Below, in pieces: positions 1 to 12,338 of a stretch of 64,000 nt of DNA. The position numbers were made by a program, and so were the translations under genes. Location: the NCBI GenBank assembly GCA_024500155.1, contig CM044877.1:75162001-75226000 (forward strand), written 5' to 3'. How positions within the stretch are numbered: position 1 is the first letter of the stretch; each line of letters begins with the position of its first letter. The DNA is from Chenopodium formosanum (lineage: Eukaryota; Streptophyta; Magnoliopsida; Caryophyllales; Amaranthaceae). The notes beneath the pieces are model-generated. The model did not search any database and had not been told where the DNA came from. It saw only the letters and a program-made list of their open reading frames with translations.

Positions 1-1399
1 AGGGAACAAGCAGCAGTTCCTCAATGGAACAAACAAAGAGAGTTCCTTTGAAGGAACTAGAAGCTTTGGAGTAGAAGCTTCATCAGAAAAACATGAAAAC
101 GACAGAAAAATAGGAGTATATTTTTCTAAGAATCATGTAAGTATGTTAGACAAGAGAAATAGTTTGGAACAAGCCTAAGGAACTAAATTGGAGCTTTAGT
201 CTAGAAGGAACTGAGTCTCACAGCTTAGAAGGAACTAGGTGACCAGTCAGTTCCTTATGGGTCAGTTAAAGAAAAATAAGTAACGTTCTTTTAATGAATG
301 AGTTAATATTTAGTTATTTTTCTTTAAAAAGATAAAGTTTTTAAATGTGATAAAATTAGTCTTCGAAATTTTTTTTTACTGTTTTTGGAAAATAAATCTT
401 TGATATTATTTTACAAAAAGATTTTATTTTGTTTTTGGAAAATAAATATCTTAAATATTATTTTACAAAAATATATTTTTCATCAAATAAGATTTTAACT
501 GCTTACTTTATCTTCTCTCCAAGAAATCAGTTTTCCTGATTTTACTCCACGTTCAACATAGTGCATAAGACTTTGACTACCACGTTATCACGTTTCTCTA
601 CTGCCCAAGTAATTGGCAGTTACCTAAAAATAAGCGAACTGATTGTTAGTGGAGGATTTAGTGGGAGTAGTGGTTAAGTCTTATGCATGCTATAAAAGGA
701 GAGTTAAGTTTTAGTTTCAATTTGTCTGACTTTAGTGAGTCATTCCAAATTAGCGTACATCTCAAGTGGAAGAGCAGCAGAAAAGAATTATATTTTCTCT
801 CCACGTTTTTGAGTCAGTTCCTCCAGGTTTCAAGTTCCTTACATATCTCAAATTGTCCAACATATTAGTTTTATACATTATATCTTTTATAAGTATTTGA
901 GAGTTGTTCAAGGGTTTGAGTGAACTCTTGTAATGGGGAATTTATAAGGGTTTGAGTGAACTCTTGTATTGGGGTGAGAACTTGAGTGATTTCTTTGTAT
1001 TGAGAGAAAGAGAAAGCTTTGAGTGAAGTTTGAGAGAAAGAGAAAGATCGAGTTAGGCTTTGAGTGAAGTCTTAAGTTGTTAGAGAGAGAGTTAAAGTGA
1101 TCAACTGATTGAGGGATTAGTTGATTGGGGAACTCGGGTTCATTGAGGAACTCGATAGAGGCTTAAGTTCCTTATAGGTTGTAACAGAGTCGTCGGCCTA
1201 TTTTAGTGGAATGTTTTGAGTCAAAATCCCTTAGGGTCGAGGTTTTTCACTTCTTATTTGGCCTAGGAAGTTTTCCTCATAAAATCTCTCTTGCACTATT
1301 TCTCTACTTTCGTTTAGTTTCTTTTATTTCCGCAAAAAGTGACTAGAAACCTCCATACTACAATTCACCCCCCTCTTGTAGTATTTCATCTAAATAACA
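1..1399 (+). mobile_element. copia-type LTR (3' part; solo or 3' LTR)
   Basis: The stretch reads as an LTR that starts before the window. It has a TATA box (TATAAAAGG) at 691, followed by a long transcribed-type region. It ends with the ATTCACCCCCCTCTTG motif at 1363-1378, which in plant SIRE/Maximus-type copia LTRs lies about 20-30 bases before the LTR end. The likely end is the ACA at 1397-1399. No primer-binding site follows, because the next bases belong to the hAT element, so this is a solo LTR or the 3' LTR of an element lying to the left. Two internal duplications are visible: about 50 bp around 385-475, and the GGGTTTGAGTGAACTCTTGTA unit repeated at 911-976. No protein is encoded. The lineage is inferred from the motif. 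Confidence 0.55.
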
Positions 1400-1416
1400 C
1401 CATAAAACTTTAGCAA

Positions 1417-3742
1417 TCATATGAGAGAGTCTACATATACAACATCATCATCTTCATCCAACGTCGTACCTTGAAATCCTATAAACATGGAAAAAAACTA
1501 TCAATGAGAATGGAGAAAATTATTAACATGAAGTAAAATAAATAACCAATTTATAATTACCTTTCTCAACTTCCTCTAACTCTCTCACATTTTCCTCCAC
1601 ATCAATTCCGGATACTCCCTTAGCTCGTAGCCAATCTTGTGTACAAATGAGAGCTTGCACCATCTTTCATTAGTAAAAAAAAAAAATAATAAAAAAAAAA
1701 CAAAATTCAACATTATAGTGTGTATTGTGTACTTGTATCAAGTGTAACAAATAAAATAGAAAAAATGCATTACCTTAGGAGTCAATGAACCCCTAAATGG
1801 ATCAAGATGACGACCTCCGGCACTAAAAGCGGATTTCGATGCAACTGTGGGCAGCGAAATAGCTAATATGTCCCGTGCCATGCGTGAAAGAATAGGATAT
1901 CGATGTCCATTTCTGCTCCACCAAGTCAAGGCATCTGATGCTTCTTCTTCCACACCTAATTGTTCATTTAAATACCTCTCAAACTCGCTCCTTACATACT
2001 CACTAGACCCTTTCATCCTTTTAGCTCTGTCTCTAATACTTTTTTCATAATCATCCCCTTCTCCTCCTATATCAAGATCCCCATTTGAATCAATTGGCAT
2101 ATCATCAACACTTTGTCCACTTTGATGAGCAACAGAAGGATACTTACTTCTATACTCATCAAACAAAGAGTAAGCAACTTCTTTCACATCATTAGAAAGC
2201 TTAGTGCCAATATCATTACCATAAAGGTCGGTAAGTGTCAATTCAACAACAATCATCTTAGTACGAGGGTCAAGTAAAGCAGCAATGTAGATTAGTTTGT
2301 TCATTTTGTCCAAATTTCCCCAATACTTATCAAATTTCTTTTTCATTGTAATGGCCATTGCTTTGAAATTTTCATCCAAACTTTCCTCCCACTTGTTCAA
2401 CATATTATACACAGCAGCAATCTCAAACATACCTCTATTACTAGTAACATAAAGAGAACCAGAAATGCGGCGAGTTAACAAGTAAAATCCTCTCAAAAAC
2501 ACTACCAATTTCTCCACATTTTTCCAATCATCTAATTCAGGGGGCTTTTCATTCTCCTTTAAACCCTCCCCATTTGGCAAAGGTATACCACTAAAAACAC
2601 GTTGAAATTTCAAAGCCGTATCTAACATTATATAGGTCGAATTCCAACGAGTAGGAACATCAAAAGATAAAGAAGACTTGCAATCAATGTTAGACTTTTG
2701 CACTACAAGATCTTTAAACCTTTGTATTCTGGAAGGAGAATTTTTAATATACTTAACAACATTTCTAACCCTATCAATGCATACACCATGCTCTTTAATA
2801 CCATCCCACACAATCAAATTAATAATATGAGCAATACATCTAACATGAAGACATTTTCCATCACCAACACATCCCATTCGTTGAATCATTCTTTTTAAGT
2901 GAGCACAAGCAACATCATTTGAACTAGCATTATCAACGGTAACACTATACAACTTATCCTCAATACCCCAAAATTCCAAACAAGCCTCAACCGCTTTTCC
3001 AATAGCTTCACCCTTATGACTAGAAATTGGACAAAAATTAATATTTTTTTTGTGCAATTTCCAATCATTATCAATGAAATGAGCCGTGAGACACTTGTAA
3101 TTAATTCTTTGTATTGATGTCCAAGTATCAGTTTTCACACAAATAGTTTGAGAATTTTGTAAAATGGCTTTCAATTTTGTCTTTTCATTATGATAAAGTT
3201 GAAGACAATCACGAGCAATTGTTGTACGAGATTGAATATTAAATCTAGGACAAGCAACACCCATCAAATATTTAAAACCAGCTTTCTCTACAAATCTAAA
3301 AGGAAGCTCATCAACAATAATCATATAGGTTAAGGCATCTCTAACACTAGGCGAAAATATGAATTCGCCACCGGTTCAAAACCCCCCAAGGCCACCGGTT
3401 TTGAACCAGTGGTCATTTGGGGGGGTGGCAATAAACCGAAGCAAGGCCACCGGTTCAAAACCGGTAGCAAAAAGACTTATTGCCACCGGTTAACCGGTGG
3501 CAATAACACTTCCCGCATTTTATTTTTTTTGGTATTAATAAGTATTGCCACCGGTTTGTAGATGGAACCGGTGGCAATAATGCCCAAAAAAAACAATTTT
3601 TTTTTTTTTTCAATTTTTTCACTTAAAAATCAAGAGACAATTACATATAATCATAATAAACATCTTTTTTTTTCCTAGAAATTGAGAAACAATCATAATA
3701 TACATAAATTACATGTATCAAATGAATAAATAGTCAATTTAC

Positions 3743-3795
<53 letters not shown>

Positions 3796-5554
3796 TTGAA
3801 TTAACCTTGAATTTGCAATAGATCTGCAAAAAATAACAAAAAATTTAAACACAATTAAAAATCAAAATCTGCAAAAAAAATATGCCAAAATATATTGAAC
3901 CCAGAAATATATTATAATCACTTGAAATATATTATTACATGCAAAAGAACAAAAATTACAACATAAAAATAAAAAGAAAAAAAATTACAAAATCAAAAAA
4001 AGAAAATTACAACATCAAAATCAAAAATCAACATCTTCAATCTTCACAATCATAAATTAATACCTGCATGAATAAATACACCAAATTAAAATTAATAAAA
4101 TCACATAAAAAACTGCAAAGAAAATTAAAAAAAAAAAAAAAAAAAAAAAAAGAAGAACACTTAACCCAGAAATTAAACCCATAACCCACGACCCACAACC
4201 TACCACCCACGACCCACAATCCAACACCCACAACCCACAACTTTACCACCTAAAACCACCCACCTCCCACAAACCTCCCACCTAAAACCACTAACCCTGA
4301 CCGTACCCCCACCAAACCCAGATCTACCCACCTAAACAACTAACCTTGACCGAACCCACACTCCTCCAACCCACCCACCTAAAACCCTCAACACGTAAGA
4401 CCACCACCACCGAACCGACAATCAAACCCACCAACCTAACACCATCCAAAAATTTAATAAAAAAATCAAAAGCAAAAATATTAAAACGAACCTTAAAAGT
4501 TAAAAAAGCTTCGAAATTCCCTCGAACTTGGTTTAATAAGGTCAAATTCGGCCATAAAAACGCTAGATCTAGCATTTTCATGGTGGAATTTGACCTTGAA
4601 AACCATTAATTTGCCTAAAACCATCACCACAAATGCGTGAGAAAAGAGGGATGTTGTTGATGAAGGTCTTCGGCGGTGGTTGGTGGCGGTGGTGGTAGTG
4701 GCCGTTAAGGGGAAAGAAGAGGAGGGCAACGAGAGAGAAGGAGAGAGGGGGGGTGAGTTCACAGGAGAGATAGAGAAGGAGAGGAGAGAGAAAGAGATAG
4801 GTGAAAGGAGGAGAGAAGGATCGCAGGAGAGAGGAGAGGAGAGAGAGAAAGAGACAGGAGAGAGAAGGAGGAGAGGGGAGAGTGAAGGAGAGAGGCTAAG
4901 TGAGAGGAGAGTGTTAGGGTTAGGGGTTTATAAAGGGGGGCGTTTTTTTTAAAAAAAACTAAGCCACCGGTTTTGAACCGGTGGGTTTAATATTTTCCCC
5001 ACCGGTTCGGTTTGAACCGGTGGCAATACTAATCCCTCAAAATCCCGCCCATTTTCCCCTTACTTTTTCCCACCGGTTTTCGAAAACCGGTGGCCATTGA
5101 GCGGTGCATTTTTGCATTTTTCTACTAGTGTAACTTCCTTTAAGCTCACAGTTCCACTTCCATATTTCAGTTTTGTTTCACCTTCCTCATTATCCGTATC
5201 CCCTTCCCCTTGCCTAAAAAACAATTCAGCTTGTGTTCCTTTACCTTTATTTTTATTTACCGGGTTAGCAAGACATTTTTCAGAATGATTCTTTACATTT
5301 TTTGAACCATTTAAATTACCATCAGCATCAAAATTAGCAGGACAAAACTTACACTCTGCCCGGAGTTTTCCATCATCTACATATTCGATGTAGTACTCCC
5401 AATAAGGTGCTTTCCTCTTGCTCTTTCTAACCAAATATTGACGTCCCTCTGTCAACTTCTTATCCGGAGGTAAAGACTTGCGCAACTCTTCAATATCTGT
5501 CCTACTAACCGCATCCATCAAACTTTGTAAACTTTTGGATTGAGAGCTCTCCAT
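1417..5554 (-). pseudogene. hAT transposase, three exons, split by a CACTA insertion
   Basis: Ac/RICESLEEPER-type transposase. The ATG at 5554 opens an N-terminal BED zinc finger (C-x2-C ... H-x4-C, about residues 65-95). The frame runs to the CACTA insertion at 5130 and resumes at 3344 with the DELPFRFVE motif common to plant hATs. It continues through the RNase-H-like core, a DUF4413-type stretch (KKKFDKYW), and the hATC dimerisation domain (YPILSRMARDILAI...SKSAFS). A splice donor (AAG^GTAATG, exon end 1774) joins exon 2 (1663-1561, starting MVQALICTQDWLR) and exon 3 (1478-1417, ending TGA). Both junctions are in phase and rebuild the hATC C-terminus. If the CACTA and one TAA copy are ignored, the reading frame is continuous, so this was probably a working gene when hit. 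As it stands the insertion should disrupt it. Confidence 0.85.
3345..5130. mobile_element. non-autonomous CACTA (En/Spm) element inside the hAT transposase
   Basis: Starts CACTAG at 3345 and ends CTAGTG at 5130. It is flanked by a 3-bp target duplication TAA (3342-3344 and 5131-5133), as expected for CACTA transposons. Both subterminal zones (3369-3560 and 4960-5095) are packed with the motif GCCACCGGTT and its complement, matching the subterminal repeats bound by TnpA-like proteins. The interior has poly-A/T tracts (3749-3790, 4128-4150), a CCCACC-rich segment (4180-4440) and a GAGAGG purine-rich segment (4690-4915). It has no transposase motif, so it would need proteins supplied from elsewhere. 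Confidence 0.9.
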
Positions 5555-6369
5555 CTATATAATATTTAACAAACAGAAATTTGTTACCAACTTACCACCA
5601 AATTAAATTTTAAAAATAATTACAAGACCAAATCATAAAAAAATCTTACATTGCACGAAGATGAATCCGTTGTTACTGACTTACACCTTACAATGTCAAA
5701 AATCTGTACAATATAAAATAGAACCAACTATTAGTAATCATATAAATTAAAGAGCAACGTTATTACTAAGTGCTTGGTGCTTTAGTAGTCTGGTAGTGAA
5801 TATCTTTATGCATTTTGTAGAAATATCAAAGCTTATTATATAATCATATCCTCAGATCTATTATATTTTAATGCAAAGATGATAATTGTATGATGCTTTG
5901 TATTATTTACTTAACCAATTGAAGTATTAGCAGCAAACAAAAACAATTTGAGCCTTAATAATGAAAAATCCATGTATTTCTTCTCTGAATTCACCGTTAA
6001 TGGGTCGTTTAATAGGTACTTTGTATATTTAACTTGTAAAATTGAAATGCAGAAAGTAATTGAACACAATAGATGTCAAACAACGAGATTTAAAGTTCAG
6101 CAATTCAATACATACCTATAACTCGACTTTCAGAGTTCCGATGTCGAAGCGGCGGCACACGGTGAATCGGAGATGCTCAAAGTCGTCGGATTAAATGGAT
6201 TATGTGTTACAGTGTGAGGGTGTATGTGTTACAGTGTGTGACTGCGTGAGAGTGAAGAGAAGTTGTTTGAGTTTGGAAATGTTAGGGTTAGGGTAATAAT
6301 GGGTAAGTCAGTAAGTGAGAAAATTCCCAAAAAAATTATAATTAAATTGCTTTTTTTTATTTATTAAAA

Positions 6370-6551
6370 TCCGGGTTTCAGGTCCAGACCTGATTATTCC
6401 GGGTTTAGACCGGACCGGACCTGAAACCCGGAATCAACTTTTTCCTTGGACCGAAGACCGGACCTGAATCAGCAGGTCCGGTCCGGGCTGATCCAGGTCC
6501 AGTCTGGTTCAGGTCCAAATTACGGTCTGGACCGATTTTTGCACAGCTCTA
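6370..6551. repeat. hAT subterminal repeats and right TIR
   Basis: A run of direct and inverted copies of GGTCC(A/G)GACC-like motifs and CCGGGTTTCAGGTCC, followed by the outermost TIR GCACAGCTCTA. The adjacent ATTGCAGG (6552-6559) would be the 8-bp target duplication, but its partner lies outside the window. Confidence 0.65.
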
Positions 6552-7606
6552 ATTGCAGGAACAAAAACACAAGCAACTAAATAATTTGAGTGGTTCACAT
6601 GATATTATGGCTTTTGGAGCTGATAGGAGACGACCTTATGACAATAACTCTCGTTACAACAACAATTCTCATAATGGTAGATATGGCTCTTACAATTAGA
6701 ACAACAACAACTTCTCTAATTCCAATAGAGGCAACTTCTACAGTGGTGGACACAATTCTTATGCTAGTAGACAAAATATTAGTTTCAAGAGAAATCTGAA
6801 TTTGTTCTGCACACATTGTAAGCTATCAGGTCATAATATTGACACAGGTGTTTTAAACTTCATGGGTTTCCACTTGACTACAAGAATAATCCACAGAAGA
6901 GGTTTGCTAATATGGCTCAAGGTGAAGAGAGTTTGGAGGACATGAATATGCAAGAGGATATTGTCACAACATCATTAACAAGAGAGGAATATGCTAGGAT
7001 AATGAGTGACATGGAGAAACAGAATACAGATGCAAAGAGCCAACATCAGAACAACTCTTATCCAGAGGAAAAGAATGCTTGCAGTGCTTACTTTACAGGT
7101 AAACTCTGCCTTTTCTCTCATGCTAATATAGGTTGGATAATAGATAGTGGTGCTACAGACCATATATGTCATGATTTAAAGCTATTTGATTCCTATAAAG
7201 ACCTAGACATTGATGAAAACACCCTAACAATACCTGATGGAAGTGAAGTGCAAATAACTCATATGGGAACTGTTAAGCTACGTCCAAACATAGTGCTTAA
7301 AGATGTGCTTTATGTTCCTGAATTTCACTTCAAATTGATATATATGTTCATAAGTTGTATGAGAATATGAAGTGTCATGTTATATTCACACCTAATACAT
7401 GCATGACACATGATCCAGTTTTAAAAAGGGAGATTGTTCTTGGTAAGTTGAAGTCTGGACTTTACTATGTTGTGGACCATAGTCAGCCTGACCCTGAATT
7501 GCAAACCCAAACGGAGCAACATTTAGTTACTGCAGCTAATAGCAATGTTTCTTCTAGTCAAGTAGATGATAATATCAAATTGTGGCATCTAAGGTTAGGG
7601 CATATG
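6552..7606 (+). pseudogene. Copia-A gag C-terminus, protease and GAG-pre-integrase
   Basis: The translation shows an Asn/Gly-rich gag tail, then a decayed CCHC knuckle (CTHCKLSGH near 6808, with the last Cys lost to a frameshift). From 6912 a frame runs through the aspartic protease signature WIIDSGATDHIC (catalytic Asp near 7143). It breaks by frameshift near 7345 and resumes through GKLKSGLYYV to the GAG-pre-integrase motif LWHLRLGHM, cut at 7606 by the solo LTR. An in-frame TAG at 6699 and at least two frameshifts make this non-coding today. Confidence 0.8.
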
Positions 7607-9422
7607 TGTAACACCCCCGATTTATTAGCTAATAATAAACAATAAATTAAAGGAAAATAGATAACCTTTGAATAAAATTGCGAAAGTATACACCTAAATC
7701 AGAGGTATTACCGCCACACTCAACAACATGTCAAGTGTTAAGGCTTACGAAAATCCCAATAATTACAACCCAATAAATCTAAGTGAGCTATTTATACAAC
7801 TCTATAAATTAAACTGGTTATAACAAACTAATCGAAACACTTGAGCTCCTTTAGTTACGATCATCTCTTGATCAACCTGTTACAATCTTGACTGCTCACT
7901 ATTAAGGACAAGTTCCAAAAAAGATCGTCGCAGGGCCACCATAAGAAAAAGACATGGCCGCAAACACAAGTAGCACAACAAAATAACACACACGTCAGAA
8001 AAAAAGCTGAGTAATCATCACATATCAGATTACAAAGTATAATATAAAATAAGCAACATTACTAGCCCATCAATTAATTAATGTAGTTCAAAACTACATT
8101 ACACAATGTACTTTGAAAATAACCTTTATCAACTTAACCTCGAATAATAATACGAATGTTTACTCAACTTTCTATCCTATAAGTGTGCCATGCTCATTGT
8201 TCTATACCTAGCCTTGGACATGGGTAATTTGGATAATAAACCAACAAGTATAAAAACTTGAATACTCTCAATAACCAGAAAATACCTTGAACCAGACCGC
8301 ATACGGGTCAATTCCCACTGTAAGGGACCATATAAAAATAAATAATAAAGATTGTACCTCATTGTTAATTCATGATTACTACCCTCTTACCAACATGCCA
8401 AGGAATAAGGTCTATAACGCCGAACCTCAAGCCAATAACAAAATAATAGTTCTCAACCTTTTAATCTCACACATCGATCAAATAATCAATCACAAACTAA
8501 TACATAGTATCTCAATAATGGCACATGTTCCCAAATAACATATCAACTCTTAGAACCCTTCAAAAACATTCAAAAACATATCAACTCTTAGGGAAATAAA
8601 ACTAGTTCCCAAAATTAATCAAATCTTAACCCAAAAATAATATTCTGCATTAACAACCCTAAAACCTCGATAAAATAATACTCCCTATGGAAACAACATT
8701 AGAACCCTAGAGTAAAACATAATCAATCATAAACAATAAAATTAATACAATACTCATATCCAATCAAATCATATAATACCACTAATCAATCATATACATA
8801 TACAAACTTGATCACACGAATTACAATTATAAAATCTACACATAATAATAATACAGAGTACAATCAATAAACAAATTATAACCAAACAATTCTAATAATT
8901 TAATACAATCACATTATAATCAAGCAACTCCAAAAGATGGATAGTGTGATTACCTTTCCGACGAAGACTACAACAATGAGACACAATAGAGAACAACGCA
9001 AATTGCACAGAGTGATGAGCAAAATATTTAAATCAATTAGTTGCACACCAATAGAAACCCACGTCCAACAATTTTGTATCAAGAGTATATCATAAAAGGC
9101 TTGATGATAAAATTTGGGTGAAATCATACATCATGATGATAATAAATGTAATATAGGTTGAGGTTTTGCTTCATAAGAAAATCAAGGTTCTGATTGTTCC
9201 AAAAGAAAAAGTGACGACCAAACGGCGAAAGAAATAAATGTAATAAAAACAAATAAGATAATTCGGGTTTATTAATATTTATAGGTGTTAATAAAAGAGT
9301 CTTATTTAAACAAAATAGGGTTTTAAAACTTTTTGAACTCTAAATTAATAATATGGGATTAGAAAAGTTATTTGATAAATAAAAATAAATTATATAAAAT
9401 CATAAAATATTCGGGTATTACA
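7607..9422 (-). mobile_element. solo LTR, 1816 bp, TSD ATATG
   Basis: Begins TGTAACACCCCCG and ends CGGGTATTACA, i.e. TG...CA ends with short terminal inverted repeats. It is flanked by perfect 5-bp duplications ATATG at 7602-7606 and 9423-9427. Removing it restores the integrase reading LGHM-PFSQ of Copia-A. On the minus strand the start TGTAATACCCGAAT and a TATAAATATTAATAA box (about 9270-9284) suggest minus orientation. No PBS, polypurine tract or coding motif is visible, so it is a solo LTR. The resemblance of its ends to Ty3/gypsy chromovirus LTRs is an inference. Confidence 0.85.
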
Positions 9423-10187
9423 ATATGCCTTTCAGTCAAATAAAACATGTAATCCCATCTGTAAGCCGTAAGGGCATACCAGACATCATTTTTTAGATAT
9501 GTCCTAAGGCCAAATAATGTAGATTATCCTTTCCCATTAGTGTAATAAAGACTTTAAGACCCTTTCAAATGATACATGCTCACATTTGGGTCCCTATAGA
9601 CATAAGTCTCATAATGGCAACACTATTTTTTTACTATTGTTGATGATTTCAGCGAACATACTTGGGTATATTTGATCAAATTTAAATCTAATGCTGTCGA
9701 AATTTTAGAGAATTTTGTCATTTATGCTGCAAATTAATTTGACTGTTCGGTTAAATGTATAATAACAAACAATAATGCTAAGGAACTCTGTGAGGGGGAA
9801 ATTCTTAATTTATATAACAAGAAAGGGATTGAACATCAAACTAGTTGTAGTGGGACACCACAACAAAATGGGGTTGTGGAAAGAAAACATAGACATCTTC
9901 TTGAAGCTGCTAGAGCACTTTTTTTTTCAGTCAAAGTTGCCCCAAAAGTATTGGGGGGAGTGTGTTCTATGTGCAACACATTTGATAAACAGAATGCCCT
10001 TACCGGCTCTTCATCATACTTCTCCATATAAGATTCTGTTTAATAAATCACCTACCCTACATCATATCAGAACTTTTGGTTGCCTATGTTTTACTTCTAA
10101 TTCAAAGGTCAACAGATCCAAGTTTGACCCTAGAGCTGACCCTTGTGTCTTCATAGGCTACAGTCCAACACAAAAGAAATACAAAGT
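9423..10187 (+). pseudogene. Copia-A integrase segment
   Basis: Resumes directly after the solo LTR (MPFSQIKHVIPS). Decayed frames carry TIVDDFSEHTWVYL, then NKKGIEHQ...GTPQQNGVVERKHRHLLEAARA (with the catalytic Glu), YWGECVLCATHLINRMP and FGCLCF...KFDPRADPCVFIGYSP. Several stops interrupt the early part, and the D-N-x-G region is altered (TNNNAKEL). It is cut at YKV by the gypsy insertion, which duplicated AAAGT (10183-10187). Confidence 0.8.
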
Positions 10188-10427
10188 TGTATGGGAAGAT
10201 ATATAACAATGGCTGATATCATCTAAAAAGGAAAGATATCGGCCAGGGAAGGGCTGATAAGCTATAAAAAGCAGACATATCGGCCATATCGGACCCTACA
10301 GTACTTGGCACGTGGCAGTCTTTTTGTTGACACTTGGCGAGAAAAGCCTTGCATGCCTTGTAGCCACCTGTCATGAAGCTTATTATAAATAGTAGGTTAA
10401 GCTTCATTAAATGGTAAGCATTAATTA

Positions 10428-10459
<32 letters not shown>

Positions 10460-10633
10460 CTCTTCTTTCTCTCTCTTACTTATCATCTCATAAACACTTT
10501 CTAACTTTATCATCGGAGTGGTTTTCCCTGGACCACCCCGGGGTTAGCTGACTTCTGTTCATTGTGTAGGTTCTCAGCTTGCCGATAAAAGTATCAGGAT
10601 CTCAGGTTCGAGTTGTTGGATCATACAGAAACA
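10188..10633 (+). repeat. 5' LTR of the Tat element
   Basis: TGTATGGG...CAGAAACA, 446 bp, with a TATAAATAG box at about 10385, a (CT)n microsatellite at 10427-10470, and repeated ATCGGC motifs in U3. It is followed by ATTTGGCGCTAGAAGGAGGG, where TGGCGC... is the expected primer-binding site. The tRNA identity was not determined. Confidence 0.93.
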
Positions 10634-10709
10634 ATTTGGCGCTAGAAGGAGGGGACAGTGATCACTTCTATCGCCTAAGAGCCTAACACACACAAAAGTA
10701 ACAATAACA

Positions 10710-12338
10710 ATGGCTGAAAACAACGCAACACCCATAATAAGCAAAACGGTAAACCGACCGATTATAACGCAACCAACAATCGAAGTAGAGGATGAAACAC
10801 ATACATTAGAGGAAAATCAATTCCACATGCCGTTAACCCCAGAAAGGCAAGGGGGAACGACAGTAGATCCCATGGCGGAATTCACGCCAGAAGAATTACA
10901 AGTGGCAACATGAGTAATAACTGCAATGAGCAAAAAAAGAAAAGAGGCAGAAATGGCTCAGGCAAAAGGGGAGGTGCCGCTAGCCAATCGTGGAGAACAG
11001 TTCAACCGAGCAGCAAGTTCGCCAAGACACCGACGTGAAGAAACACCGATAAGGACGCATACCACACCGCATCACTCGGACGGGCAATCATCAAGCCGTA
11101 CTGTAATAACAAGAACCCATCAGCTGGGGAGCTCCCAGGTTGGAGGGCAGGTACCGCGAATTGTGGTACAATTAAGGGCATCGCCGTTTGCACAGAGAAT
11201 CTTGAGTCAGCCAATGGAAAAGATCAAGATGCCGACATGTAGGTATGATGGAAGAGGAGACCCAAGTAGGTTCATAACGTCCTACGAAGGGCATATGATG
11301 CTTTACACAAATACAGATGTTGTGTGGTGCAAAGTTTTTCCAACCACGTTGATTGGGGCTGCAGCCGATAGGTTCAACAACCTAGAAAATGGAATGGTAG
11401 ACAGTTTCGAAAAGCTAACTGAGATGTTTATAGGGCAGTATGTTAGCAACAGTGTGCGGCAGAGAACATCAGGGGAATTGATGGCGGTGGAACAAAGAGC
11501 AGATGAGTCTTTGAGGGACTATATCAGAAGGTTTAACAACGAGGCAAACACAATTCCAAAGTTGCAGCAAGAGATAGCAGTAATGGCTTTAATGAATGAT
11601 CTGAATGACTCTGAATTCAAGCGTTATCTTACGCGAAAGAATTTTTCAACGCTGGCAGCCGCATTTAACAAAGCCCATGATTATATCAAAAGTGAAGAGT
11701 TGATGAAAACAAGTAGCAAGAATGTGACCGCTGGAAAGGGTCAGCAGCAGTTTGAAGGGTCGGCGTCTGGAAGTGGTAGGCCGAGAGCTCAGACCCCAGG
11801 AAGGGGAGGAGGAAATCGGCAAGAGTTTAGAGTTGCAAAACCGCCAATGCGGTACAGTACGTACACACCTTTAAATACACCAAGAGCGGCGATTTATTCA
11901 GTTAATCAAAGTAGAGAGGCATGGACGAGGCCGATTCCGATGAAGGCAAAACCAAGAGATGCTAATAAATATTGTATGTTTCACAGAGATGTGGGTCATT
12001 ATACTGAAGAGTGTACATAGCTAAAAGACAACATTGAAGAGCTGATAAGGAAAGGTCATCTGACTCAATATCGGTTAGGGGCAGGAGGGACTCAACCACC
12101 TTCGAGGCAAGTAGAAAGGCAGTAGTTGGAGGCAAGGCCTGAGAGGTCGCAAGGAGTAATCCGACAGGGAAGTGGCGGAATGCCTCCCCTCTCGACTGGA
12201 AGGGGGGTAGATATGATAACTGGAGGGCCAGTTCATGGGGGAACTGTCAGTGGAGCCAAGAAACATTTGTCTGAGCACCGACATGTTATCAATGCCCTAG
12301 ATACCAACAATCGTCCTCGGCCAGCATAAATCCCAGAT
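10710..12338 (+). pseudogene. Tat-element gag (three to four in-frame stops)
   Basis: One frame runs from ATG 10710 into pol but is interrupted by TGA at 10911, TAG at 12018 and 12123, and TAA at 12327. The retrotransposon-gag domain is clear (about 11220-11720: RYDGRGDPSRFITSYEGHM, TLIGAAADRFNNL, LRDYIRRFNNEA, KRYLTRKNFSTLAAAFNKAHDYI). A zinc knuckle CMFHRDVGHYTEEC (C-x2-H-x4-H-x4-C) ends at about 12015, two bases before the TAG. All breaks are point stops in an otherwise unbroken frame, so gag-pol was a single long ORF in the ancestor. Confidence 0.85.

Larger units (their letters stand above)
1400..6551 (-). mobile_element. hAT (Ac-like) DNA transposon, left end replaced by LTR
   Basis: A hAT transposon inserted in the gag region of Copia-A. 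Its right terminus is the TIR whose outward-to-inward sequence is TAGAGCTGTGCAAAAATCGG, ending at about 6551. Next to it lies a subterminal block (6370-6540) dense in GGTCC/GGACC motifs in both orientations, typical of hAT transposase-binding regions. The body carries one transposase gene on the minus strand. The left TIR is absent: the copia LTR ends only 18 bases past the transposase stop codon, so the true left end lies beyond the window. Without the nested CACTA, 3.4 kb of the element is present. Confidence 0.75.

Noticed and set aside
4346..4952. Open frames inside the CACTA element
   Set aside because: They follow CCACC- and GAGAGG-rich low-complexity DNA, overlap on both strands and show no transposase motif.
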